Origin: Flavobacterium sp. I-STPP5a
GTDB lineage: Bacteria; Bacteroidota; Bacteroidia; Flavobacteriales; Flavobacteriaceae
Assembly (NCBI RefSeq): GCF_009764685.1
Contig: NZ_VHLM01000050.1
Location: 1 to 64,000, forward strand
Reading direction: 5' to 3'
Length of the DNA stretch: 64,000 bases
Shown: positions 1 to 8,155 of the stretch, piece after piece
Layout: every line of letters begins with the position of its first letter
Position numbering within the stretch: position 1 is the stretch's first letter
Notes under the pieces: model-generated
What the model was told of the DNA's origin: nothing
What the model saw: only the letters and a program-made list of their open reading frames with translations
The model's database searches: none
Position numbers and translations under genes: made by a program

Positions 1-127
1 TTTTAGGACATATAACACCAATAGAGAAATGGAACCAGGATAAGCATCTAATTTTAATGAAAAAATTAACCGCATAAATAATAATCGAAATTTAGAATAA
101 TACTCTTGTTTTATAGGGGTCAAAACA
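1..127 (+). mobile_element. Right end of an IS3/IS481-like insertion sequence (partial)
   Basis: An open frame entering from the left edge (bases 3-77) encodes a short tail with TPIEKWNQ, which resembles the C-terminus of rve-type (IS3/IS481) transposases. After its stop, the stretch to about base 127 reads, on the opposite strand, TGTTTTGACCCCTATAAAAC, the TG...CA style terminus of such elements. It abuts an internal part of cas2, so I infer that the element is inserted in cas2. The exact junction (119-127) and the family are uncertain because most of the element lies outside the window. Confidence 0.5.
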
Positions 128-376
128 GCTAGTACTTTTAGAAAGAAATTATTAGACGATGGTTTTTCTATGTTCCAATTTTCCATCTATATGCGTTTTT
201 GTGCCAGTAGAGAAAATGCAGAGGTACATACCAAACGAATAAAAAACAACTTACCCGAACACGGAAAAATTGGTGTAATGCAAATAACCGATAAACAATT
301 TGGAATGATGGAACTTTTTTACGGTAAAAAACCAATAGAACCTGAAAAACCTTCTCAACAATTAGAACTTTTCTAA
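128..376 (+). pseudogene. cas2: cas2, 5'-truncated (type II-C CRISPR adaptation)
   Basis: Codons from about base 128 encode the last ~80 residues of a Cas2 endoribonuclease-like adaptation protein. The segment [20 protein letters not shown] and the end ([10 protein letters not shown]... QQLELF) match flavobacterial type II-C Cas2. Cas2 pairs with Cas1 as the scaffold of the spacer integration complex. The N-terminal ~30 residues, including the first beta strand with the conserved Asp, are missing: upstream in frame there is IS-like sequence and a stop at 98-100. An internal ATG at 170 could give only 68 residues. It is probably non-functional. cas9 and cas1 would lie to the left, outside the window. 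Confidence 0.75.
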
Positions 377-407
377 CAAACAGGACTAGAAAAAAGACTA
401 ACTCACT

Positions 408-444
408 GTAGTACAACAAAGAAATACTACTTCTTTTTATTTTC
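408..444 (+). terminator. Possible terminator after cas2
   Basis: A 6-bp stem (GTAGTA at 408-413 with TACTAC at 425-430) is followed by a T-rich tract (431-442). It sits between the cas2 stop and the first CRISPR repeat, where a terminator for the cas operon would be expected. The stem is short, so confidence is moderate. Confidence 0.4.
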
Positions 445-492
445 AAAATAAGCTCACAACTACCAACATATCAATCAATTACACTTCGATGT

Positions 493-3090
493 GTTGGGAA
501 TTATAAGCTAAAATACAATTTTGAAAGCAATTCACAACTGCGGTTGTGCCATACTTGCGCTTCCTCCGGTTGGGAATTATAAGCTAAAATACAATTTTGA
601 AAGCAATTCACAACCTATCCTTTCGCAATAGTTAACTATTTTTAGTTGGGAATTATAAGCTAAAATACAATTTTGAAAGCAATTCACAACAACTGCTCTA
701 TTTTGTCATTTGAGTTCATTGTTGGGAATTATAAGCTAAAATACAATTTTGAAAGCAATTCACAACGATAATATGTAATAAGCTTCTTCAAACGGGTTGG
801 GAATTATAAGCTAAAATACAATTTTGAAAGCAATTCACAACTATTTTTACCTCCAGATAAACCTCCTGCTAGTTGGGAATTATAAGCTAAAATACAATTT
901 TGAAAGCAATTCACAACCAAACTTACGCAATTCTTTAATCGTTTCATGTTGGGAATTATAAGCTAAAATACAATTTTGAAAGCAATTCACAACGATTATC
1001 TTCCGCTCTTCCTACTCCTCTAAGTTGGGAATTATAAGCTAAAATACAATTTTGAAAGCAATTCACAACTTGCTATATCTGTTTTCTTCCGCTGTTCCAG
1101 TTGGGAATTATAAGCTAAAATACAATTTTGAAAGCAATTCACAACTAGTTTCAAGATTTCTTTTCAAATTATCCAGTTGGGAATTATAAGCTAAAATACA
1201 ATTTTGAAAGCAATTCACAACTGTTTATGTCTTATTATTATTTATACAAAGGTTGGGAATTATAAGCTAAAATACAATTTTGAAAGCAATTCACAACATT
1301 AACTGATACAATAATGAACGTTAGTAGGTTGGGAATTATAAGCTAAAATACAATTTTGAAAGCAATTCACAACTAGTTCTAATTTGTTCCTTTTTTAATC
1401 GGAGTTGGGAATTATAAGCTAAAATACAATTTTGAAAGCAATTCACAACTGATGATAACGGCGGTGTAGGCGGTAAGTTGTTGGGAATTATAAGCTAAAA
1501 TACAATTTTGAAAGCAATTCACAACTATAACATATTTGGTTTAAAATACGTTTGTGTTGGGAATTATAAGCTAAAATACAATTTTGAAAGCAATTCACAA
1601 CACCAACGTGTCTTCTCCTTTTTTCAACTCAGTTGGGAATTATAAGCTAAAATACAATTTTGAAAGCAATTCACAACGGAAATACCTAATAAAAAAGGAT
1701 GTGTTGAGTTGGGAATTATAAGCTAAAATACAATTTTGAAAGCAATTCACAACTATTCTTTATTTCATTTACATTATCACTTAGTTGGGAATTATAAGCT
1801 AAAATACAATTTTGAAAGCAATTCACAACTCCTTATTCTTTAAATAATCCCCTAAATCGTTGGGAATTATAAGCTAAAATACAATTTTGAAAGCAATTCA
1901 CAACCTATGAAAGGTTGTTGATTTTTAGAAGTTGGTTGGGAATTATAAGCTAAAATACAATTTTGAAAGCAATTCACAACCTTAACTGCTACAATAATGA
2001 ACGTTATATTGTTGGGAATTATAAGCTAAAATACAATTTTGAAAGCAATTCACAACTTAGGTTTAACACGGGTTTTAATACGGCATGTTGGGAATTATAA
2101 GCTAAAATACAATTTTGAAAGCAATTCACAACTCGTGTCAATTAAATCATCTGTTAACGTGGGTTGGGAATTATAAGCTAAAATACAATTTTGAAAGCAA
2201 TTCACAACTGTAGCATTGTAAACAGCTAAACTTGGAGTGTTGGGAATTATAAGCTAAAATACAATTTTGAAAGCAATTCACAACCAGCAGTTATAGCTTC
2301 CTCGATTGAGCAAAGTTGGGAATTATAAGCTAAAATACAATTTTGAAAGCAATTCACAACGAAAATAAAATCATAGCTAGGGGTCCTTCTGTTGGGAATT
2401 ATAAGCTAAAATACAATTTTGAAAGCAATTCACAACCTTGTTTAACGAAGTAAAGCAGTCAAACGTGTTGGGAATTATAAGCTAAAATACAATTTTGAAA
2501 GCAATTCACAACTTGTCATTATTGTCGTAGAAATACAATAAAGTTGGGAATTATAAGCTAAAATACAATTTTGAAAGCAATTCACAACCGTTTTCTACTC
2601 TTAAAAATTGGTTTACGTGTTGGGAATTATAAGCTAAAATACAATTTTGAAAGCAATTCACAACCGGTATCGTTCATTAAGTCGGCAAAAACTTGTTGGG
2701 AATTATAAGCTAAAATACAATTTTGAAAGCAATTCACAACCCAGTTTGGCGTATTGCTCTGGTTGTTCGTGTTGGGAATTATAAGCTAAAATACAATTTT
2801 GAAAGCAATTCACAACTCTAAAATTCTTTCATAATCACTAGATAACGTTGGGAATTATAAGCTAAAATACAATTTTGAAAGCAATTCACAACGCAATTGG
2901 AGTTATAGAGGGCGTGCAACAGGTTGGGAATTATAAGCTAAAATACAATTTTGAAAGCAATTCACAACGTGCCTTACGTGAGAATAAAACGAGGGAAGTT
3001 GGGAATTATAAGCTAAAATACAATTTTGAATTACAAATCATGGAACACTTATAAAAAATAAAATCGATGTGAGATAAAGCAATTCACAAC
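493..3090 (-). CRISPR. CRISPR array, 34 repeats of 46 bp, type II-C style
   Basis: Direct repeats of 46 bp begin at 493, 569, 645, 721, 796 and so on to 2998, with 33 spacers of 30 bp (three of 29 bp, at 767, 1830 and 2969). On the plus strand the repeat starts GTTGGGAATTATAAGC and ends AAAGCAATTCACAAC; its ends are near-perfect inverted copies. By analogy with other type II-C arrays the crRNA sense is probably the minus strand (GTTGTGAATTGC...), i.e. transcription towards cas2. I saw no repeat variants except the rightmost one (2998-3090), which is split by about 47 inserted bases. Cas9-dependent DNA interference is inferred from the cas2 type and repeat form; cas9 is not in the window. Confidence 0.97.
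2998..3090 (-). repeat. Terminal CRISPR repeat split by a ~47-bp insertion
   Basis: The first 33 bases of a repeat (2998-3030, ending TTTTGAA) are followed by about 47 unrelated AT-rich bases, and then the last 15 bases of the repeat resume at 3076-3090 (AAAGCAATTCACAAC). No spacer-sized unit follows. The interruption is at the end of the array away from cas2. Confidence 0.85.
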
Positions 3091-3180
3091 ATTTGTGGAT
3101 TCAGTAATTTTGTATTGATATAGTCTCATTATCAAATAAAAACTGCGTGAGCAAATTAAAAAAACTTAAATAAACTATAA

Positions 3181-3271
3181 TCCCTAGCCCAGATGGAAGC
3201 GGCATCCTTTAGGGTCCTGATTTTTTTTCAGGATCCTAAAGATATAGCGTACAGCTGGAGAAAGCTCCTAA
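3181..3271 (+). ncRNA. Structured RNA candidate, Flavo-1-like motif
   Basis: The stretch starts CCCTAGCCCAGATGG, then GGCATCCTTTAGG pairs across a T-rich loop with CCTAAAGATATAGCG, followed by GCTGGAGAAAGCTCC. The long central hairpin (about 3203-3244) and the flanking AGC elements are shared in layout with 50231-50338 in this window. Such elements recur between genes in flavobacteria; I associate them from memory with the Flavo-1 RNA family, without a covariance search. The strand is chosen from the orientation of the conserved flanks. Confidence 0.5.
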
Positions 3272-3386
3272 TTAAAACCATCATTTGATGTATGATTAAT
3301 AAAATGGCTTGTATATTTTGTATTTTGGTAAGGCTTTACTACCTTTCGGACTCAATATTATTTAGAAACCTTATACATTTAAAAAA

Positions 3387-5351
3387 ATGTTAGAAGAAAA
3401 GAATGACAACCTGGATCAACATCAAGAAGATGCAGATGGAAATGGTACCGAAACAATCTTGAATGCTACTACTGCAACTCAAGATGATTTAAGTGAAATA
3501 ACGCAACCCGAAGCTGTACTAATTGAAGCTGATGCAACTACTGCAACAGATGCGATTGCTGCCAGAAATGCAGAGGAAAGCGAAGATGAAACGTTGAAAG
3601 AGCGCCATGAAATTCCTATGAAGGATTATGATGCACTTGCACTTGAGGAGCTTGTTGAGGAACTTAAAGGTTTTGTTTCTAGCGATAAAGCACTTGCTTT
3701 CAAGGATCATATTGAAGAAATAAAGAAAGCTTTTTTAGCTAAATACAACCACTTAGTTGAAGAAAAGAAAGAGGAATTCCTTGCTGAAAATCAAGATCCT
3801 ACTGAAGAGTTTGAATACCACTCTCCATTAAAAAGTCAGTTTGATAAATTGTATTCACAATTTCGTGAGGTAAAGAATGCTCATTTTAAAAGTTTACAAA
3901 CTAACCTAAAAAATAACCTAGAAAATAGGCTTGCTATTGTTGAGGAATTAAAAGAACTTATAAATCCGCAAGCTAATATCAAGGACACCTTAAAACATTT
4001 TAATGATTTAAGAGAGCGATGGAATAATGCAGGGGCTATTCCTAAGGATAAGTACAACCATGTGTGGAATAATTATCATTTTCATGTTGAAAATTTTTAT
4101 GATTATTTACACCTTGATCGTGAAGCGAGAGACCTTGATTTTAAACACAACCTTGAATTAAAACAAAAAATTGTTGCCCGTGTTGAGGAGCTGGTTCTTG
4201 AAAAAGATGTTAATAAAGCTTTTAGAGAATTACAAGATTTACACAAAATCTGGAAAGAAGATATTGGTCCTGTTTCAAGAGAACACCGAGATGCTATCTG
4301 GAATCAGTTTAGCGATTTGACTAAAAAAATGCACGATAAACGTGAAGTTTTATTTGAAAATCAGCGTGCAGTTGAGTTGGCTAATCTAGAAAATAAAAAA
4401 GCCATAATTGCTCAAATTGAAGTTCTGGCTACTGAAAAAGTGAATGCTCACTCGCAGTGGCTAGGCCAAATAGAAAAGGTTGAGGCATTGCGCACTGCTT
4501 TTTTCTCGGCTGGAAAAGTTCCTTCAGAAGTTAATGAGGAAACTTGGAGTGCTTTTAAAAATGCGGTACGTAATTTTAATTCTTTTAAAAATTCTTTCTA
4601 CAAAGACATTAAAAAAGACCAAAACGACAATCTTGCTAAAAAAACTGCACTTGTAGCAAAAGCAAAAGCACTACAAGAAAGCACGGATTTTGCTGCCACT
4701 ACACCTATAATGAAGCAAATTCAAGAGGAGTGGAAAGAAATAGGTCATGTTCCTAGAAAATATTCGGACAAAATATGGAAAGAGTTTAGAGAAGCTTGCA
4801 ACCACTATTTTGAACACCTTAAAGAACATAAAAAAGAGGAAAACAGTGAAGAAGTTGCTGCATTTGAAAGTAAAAAAACATATCTAGAATCGCTTAGAGA
4901 ATTTCAACTTACAGGTGATCATAAAACCGATCTTGATGCTATAAAACTTCATATTGAAAACTGGAAAGGTTTTGGTAAAGTCCCTTTTGCTAGAAGGCAT
5001 ATTGAAGGGAAATTCAACAAAATTCTAGATGCTCTTTTTGAAAAATTAAGCTTGAGTAAAAAGGATACTGACATGATGCGTTTTGCTAATAGAATGGATC
5101 AATTATCTGAAAGTAATGATTCTAGAAAACTAGATAGTGAGAAAATTTTCATTATGCGTAAAATTGAGGAAGTACAGAATGAAATTTTTCAATTGGAAAA
5201 CAACATTCAGTTTTTTGCCAATACTCGTAATGCTAAGAAAGAGAATTCGATTGTATTAGAAGTTCGTAAAAACATTGCCATTCACAAAGAAAGTCTTGAT
5301 GTATGGAAAGAAAAACTAAAGCAATTAAAAAATATTAAAATAGAAGAATAG
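3387..5351 (+). CDS. DUF349 domain protein
   Basis: A 654-residue, highly charged, mostly alpha-helical cytoplasmic protein with an acidic, low-complexity N-terminus (about 1-70). From about residue 135 it carries repeated ~70-residue units, each with a W...G.(I/V)P...(D/Y)..W..F pattern (for example WNNAGAIPKDKYNHVWNNY and WKEIGHVPRKYSDKIWKEF). This is the DUF349 repeat common in Bacteroidetes. The molecular function is unknown. It is transcribed alone and ends at a strong hairpin terminator. The ATG start is the first in frame after the intergenic region. Confidence 0.9.
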   Translation: MLEEKNDNLDQHQEDADGNGTETILNATTATQDDLSEITQPEAVLIEADATTATDAIAARNAEESEDETLKERHEIPMKDYDALALEELVEELKGFVSSDKALAFKDHIEEIKKAFLAKYNHLVEEKKEEFLAENQDPTEEFEYHSPLKSQFDKLYSQFREVKNAHFKSLQTNLKNNLENRLAIVEELKELINPQANIKDTLKHFNDLRERWNNAGAIPKDKYNHVWNNYHFHVENFYDYLHLDREARDLDFKHNLELKQKIVARVEELVLEKDVNKAFRELQDLHKIWKEDIGPVSREHRDAIWNQFSDLTKKMHDKREVLFENQRAVELANLENKKAIIAQIEVLATEKVNAHSQWLGQIEKVEALRTAFFSAGKVPSEVNEETWSAFKNAVRNFNSFKNSFYKDIKKDQNDNLAKKTALVAKAKALQESTDFAATTPIMKQIQEEWKEIGHVPRKYSDKIWKEFREACNHYFEHLKEHKKEENSEEVAAFESKKTYLESLREFQLTGDHKTDLDAIKLHIENWKGFGKVPFARRHIEGKFNKILDALFEKLSLSKKDTDMMRFANRMDQLSESNDSRKLDSEKIFIMRKIEEVQNEIFQLENNIQFFANTRNAKKENSIVLEVRKNIAIHKESLDVWKEKLKQLKNIKIEE

Positions 5352-5371
5352 ATTTTTATCCACAAGGTAGT

Positions 5372-5405
5372 AAACCCCAATCCAACAGGATTGGGGTTTC
5401 TTGTT
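5372..5405 (+). terminator. Rho-independent terminator after the DUF349 gene
   Basis: A perfect 12-bp stem (AAACCCCAATCC / GGATTGGGGTTT, 5372-5399) with a 4-base loop is followed by T-rich sequence, 20 bases after the stop codon. Confidence 0.85.
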
Positions 5406-5421
5406 TTTATGACGTTTCTAC

Positions 5422-5465
5422 ATGATAATTATCATTTTTATCTTGATAGACTCGCCCTACTTTTG
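5422..5465 (+). promoter_or_regulatory. FNR-type box and -7 element of hemN
   Basis: A perfect palindrome ATGATAATTATCAT (5422-5435, centre 5428.5) lies 29.5 bases upstream of the T of TACTTTTG (5458-5465), a match to the Bacteroidetes TAnnTTTG -7 element. If that T is near -12, the box is centred near -41.5, the position used by class II CRP/FNR activators. It precedes the oxygen-independent gene hemN. Box and spacing recur upstream of ccoS. Confidence 0.75.
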
Positions 5466-5485
5466 GTGTGACAAAATGTTCAATT

Positions 5486-6850
5486 ATGAAAAATTCTTTG
5501 ATTCAAAAATATAATGTACCCGGCCCTAGATACACTAGCTACCCTACCGTTCCTTACTGGGACGAGGATGATTTTACTAGTGATTTATGGATTCAAACGT
5601 TACAACAATCATTTCGTAAAAGTGGTCCTCAAGAAGGTCTCAGTTTGTACATTCACTTGCCATTTTGCGAAAGCTTATGTACTTTTTGTGGGTGTAATAA
5701 GCGAATTACAAAGAATCACGCCGTAGAACATCCATACATTATGGCCGTTTTAAAAGAATGGACTTTATATTGCAAACTATTGGGCGAAAAACCTACAATC
5801 AAAGAAATACATCTAGGCGGTGGCACACCTACTTTTTTTTCGACTCAAAATTTAGAGGACTTAATAAACGGCATTTTCATGCATGCCAATAAATCTGTGG
5901 ATCACGAATTTAGTTTTGAAGGGCATCCTAACAATACAACCTATGCTCACTTACAAAAACTATATGAGCTTGGTTTTAGAAGAGTAAGTTTTGGGGTACA
6001 AGATTATGCTGAAAAGGTTCAGAAAGCCATTCACAGAGTACAACCGTTTCATAATGTAGCAAAAGTAACCTTCTGGGCAAGAGCTATTGGGTATACATCA
6101 ATAGGTCATGATATTATTTATGGGTTACCGTTTCAAGAAATTGACGATGTAATAGACACTATTGAAAAGACAAAATCCCTTAAACCAGACCGATTGGCAT
6201 TTTATAGTTATGCACATGTGCCTTGGATAAAAGGAAATGGGCAGCGCGGTTTTAATGACGAAGATTTACCTCAAGATGATAAAAAGAGACAATTATATGA
6301 AACTGGTAAAGAGTTATTATATGAGAATGGATATCATGAAATAGGGATGGATCATTTTGCTTTAGAAACCGATGCACTTTACATTGCTTTTCAAGAAAAA
6401 ACTTTACACCGTAATTTTATGGGATATAGTGCTTCAAAAACTCCGTTAATGATAGGTCTTGGCGTATCCTCAATAAGTGACAGCTGGTATGGTTTTGCTC
6501 AAAATGCTAAAAACTTAGACGATTATTACCAAATGCTTGAATGGGATAAACTGCCGATTTTTAGAGGTCATATCTTAACTCATGAAGACCTCATCATTAG
6601 AAAACATATTTTAAATTTAATGTGCCAATTTGAAACTTCTTGGCATGATGCTTCATTATATTTTGAAGAACTGCCCGAAGTATTGGAGCAGCTAGAAGAA
6701 ATGGAAAAAGACGCACTTATCGTGATAAATGAAAATAGTCTCGTAATAACAGAAAAAGGAAAACCTTATATTCGAAATATAGGAATGGCATTTGACTTAA
6801 GATTGAAAAGAAAAGCGCCAGAAACAGCTCTTTTTTCGATGACAATTTAA
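5486..6850 (+). CDS. hemN: Oxygen-independent coproporphyrinogen III oxidase
   Basis: A 454-residue radical SAM enzyme that decarboxylates coproporphyrinogen III to protoporphyrinogen IX for haem synthesis at low oxygen. The N-terminus has YNVPGPRYTSYPTVPYW, then the SAM/cluster motif CESLCTFCGC, the glycine-rich stretch LGGGTPTFF and the HemN C-terminal domain (H..RNFMGYS). I place the start at the ATG at 5486, which gives the usual MKNSLIQKY N-terminus; an in-frame GTG at 5468 overlaps the promoter region. The FNR-type box at 5422-5435 fits anaerobic or microaerobic induction alongside the cbb3 oxidase genes to the right. Confidence 0.96.
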   Translation: MKNSLIQKYNVPGPRYTSYPTVPYWDEDDFTSDLWIQTLQQSFRKSGPQEGLSLYIHLPFCESLCTFCGCNKRITKNHAVEHPYIMAVLKEWTLYCKLLGEKPTIKEIHLGGGTPTFFSTQNLEDLINGIFMHANKSVDHEFSFEGHPNNTTYAHLQKLYELGFRRVSFGVQDYAEKVQKAIHRVQPFHNVAKVTFWARAIGYTSIGHDIIYGLPFQEIDDVIDTIEKTKSLKPDRLAFYSYAHVPWIKGNGQRGFNDEDLPQDDKKRQLYETGKELLYENGYHEIGMDHFALETDALYIAFQEKTLHRNFMGYSASKTPLMIGLGVSSISDSWYGFAQNAKNLDDYYQMLEWDKLPIFRGHILTHEDLIIRKHILNLMCQFETSWHDASLYFEELPEVLEQLEEMEKDALIVINENSLVITEKGKPYIRNIGMAFDLRLKRKAPETALFSMTI

Positions 6851-6871
6851 TACCTAATCATACAAAATAAT

Positions 6872-6894
6872 AAAGCACGCTCAAGGCGTGCTTT
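6872..6894. terminator. Bidirectional terminator between hemN and the cbb3 operon
   Basis: A 9-bp perfect stem (AAAGCACGC / GCGTGCTTT) with loop TCAAG lies between two convergent genes. Either strand places A/T-rich sequence after the stem. Confidence 0.75.
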
Positions 6895-6918
6895 GTGATT
6901 TAGACAACCATTATTTAT

Positions 6919-7620
6919 TTAATGACAAGTGGCATTAGATTGAATAAACAAACTCATTGTTGACGGTGATACGTATGGAATACCCAAACCTAAACCTCGC
7001 AAAATAAACAAACATCCCATTGTTATGGCCACATAGGGAATCATTCTTTGAATTCGGTTTCGTATAGGTAATGTAATATATCCCTGTATTAAAACAATAC
7101 TACTCATAAGCGGAATGGTACCTAACCCAAAAAGTATCATGTATACAACACCCCAACCTGCATTTTGCATAGCAATAGCTCCAAATAAGGCAACGTAAAC
7201 CATACCACAAGGTAAAAATCCGTTTAGTAAACCTATTGTAAACAATGACTTGTAACTTTTATTTTTGAACTGTGCTCCTAAAGTTGATTTAATACTAGCC
7301 ACGAGTTTAAATATAGGCTTAGAAAAATTATATCTAGCAAATAACTTTTCAGGAATAAGTACCACTGCAATCATTGCAATTCCTATCCCTATAGAAAGTT
7401 GCTGCTGTATGCCCGCCATAAAAAAACCTTTGCCCACTAAACCAAATACAAATCCTATAGTGCCATAAGCTGAAATTCTACCCAAATGATACGTGATTAT
7501 TTGTAAAACTCTTTTTGAGGAGTTATTCCTATCTACAGGTAACATCATAGCAATAGGACCACACATCCCAATGCAATGAAAACTGCTTAATAAACCAAAT
7601 ATAATTGCTGTGTAAAACAT
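6919..7620 (-). CDS. Sulfite exporter TauE/SafE-like membrane protein of cbb3 cluster
   Basis: A 233-residue protein with about six membrane segments. The N-terminal signature SSFHCIGMCGP (H15, C16, C20) and the later GLLNGFLPCGMVY are typical of the COG2836/UreH-like transmembrane family that accompanies ccoG/ccoH. Members are thought to help metal delivery or cbb3 oxidase assembly; the substrate is not known. It is the last gene of the cco operon, 61 bases after ccoH, and ends at the shared terminator with hemN. Confidence 0.85.
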   Translation of the reverse strand: MFYTAIIFGLLSSFHCIGMCGPIAMMLPVDRNNSSKRVLQIITYHLGRISAYGTIGFVFGLVGKGFFMAGIQQQLSIGIGIAMIAVVLIPEKLFARYNFSKPIFKLVASIKSTLGAQFKNKSYKSLFTIGLLNGFLPCGMVYVALFGAIAMQNAGWGVVYMILFGLGTIPLMSSIVLIQGYITLPIRNRIQRMIPYVAITMGCLFILRGLGLGIPYVSPSTMSLFIQSNATCH

Positions 7621-7681
7621 GTTGTATTCTTATTGATCTAAGAAATAATGAAGAACATTTTGTTGAAATGATTTCTGGTAC

Positions 7682-8134
7682 TTACCTCACGTAAACCGTT
7701 TCCTTTGACAAATATGATTTTCCGTTGTATTGCCACTCCATATTAATGTCCCAACGGCCGCCTGCTAAACTTTTTTTAGGAATGAGCAAAGTTGTAGCAT
7801 TAGATAATGAAATAGGAATTTCAAAATCTAATTTTTTATTAGACGGCCTGTATAGAGACACTTTCCCTTTTATTTTATTGGTTTCAAAAGTCTTAGGAAA
7901 TTCTACTTCTATTCCGTTTGCTTTGTTGTTTATAATTGGCCTTTGAGCCAAATCAGCAGCATTTTGTATGCGAGTCATCTCCTCAGCAAAATGAGCATCA
8001 TGCTTGTAATACTCCTCTACTACCAATTCATTATCATATTTAGAATCAGACTGTACCGTAAATACAAAAAACAAAATGAATGTCATAAACAATCCAAAAG
8101 CAATTACTATTCCTGTTCCCCAATTTATTTTCAT
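7682..8134 (-). CDS. ccoH: FixH/CcoH family protein
   Basis: 150 residues with one N-terminal membrane anchor (about 7-28) and a periplasmic beta-rich domain (LYRPSNKKLDFEIP ... GGRWDINMEWQYNGKSY). FixH/CcoH is needed for assembly or stability of the cbb3 oxidase. It sits 21 bases downstream of ccoG, as in most cbb3 clusters. Confidence 0.92.
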   Translation of the reverse strand: MKINWGTGIVIAFGLFMTFILFFVFTVQSDSKYDNELVVEEYYKHDAHFAEEMTRIQNAADLAQRPIINNKANGIEVEFPKTFETNKIKGKVSLYRPSNKKLDFEIPISLSNATTLLIPKKSLAGGRWDINMEWQYNGKSYLSKETVYVR

Positions 8135-8155
8135 GTTCCTTTATTTTTATACTAT

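Noticed and set aside
170..376. A 68-residue stand-alone gene starting at an internal ATG
   Set aside because: The Cas2 reading frame continues upstream of this ATG with conserved Cas2 residues, so it is part of a truncated cas2, not a separate gene.
493..3090. TATAAT within each repeat (minus strand) as a sigma70-type promoter
   Set aside because: Bacteroidetes primary sigma factors use TAnnTTTG; the overlapping TTG-N19-TATTTTAG reading is more credible, so I report that instead.
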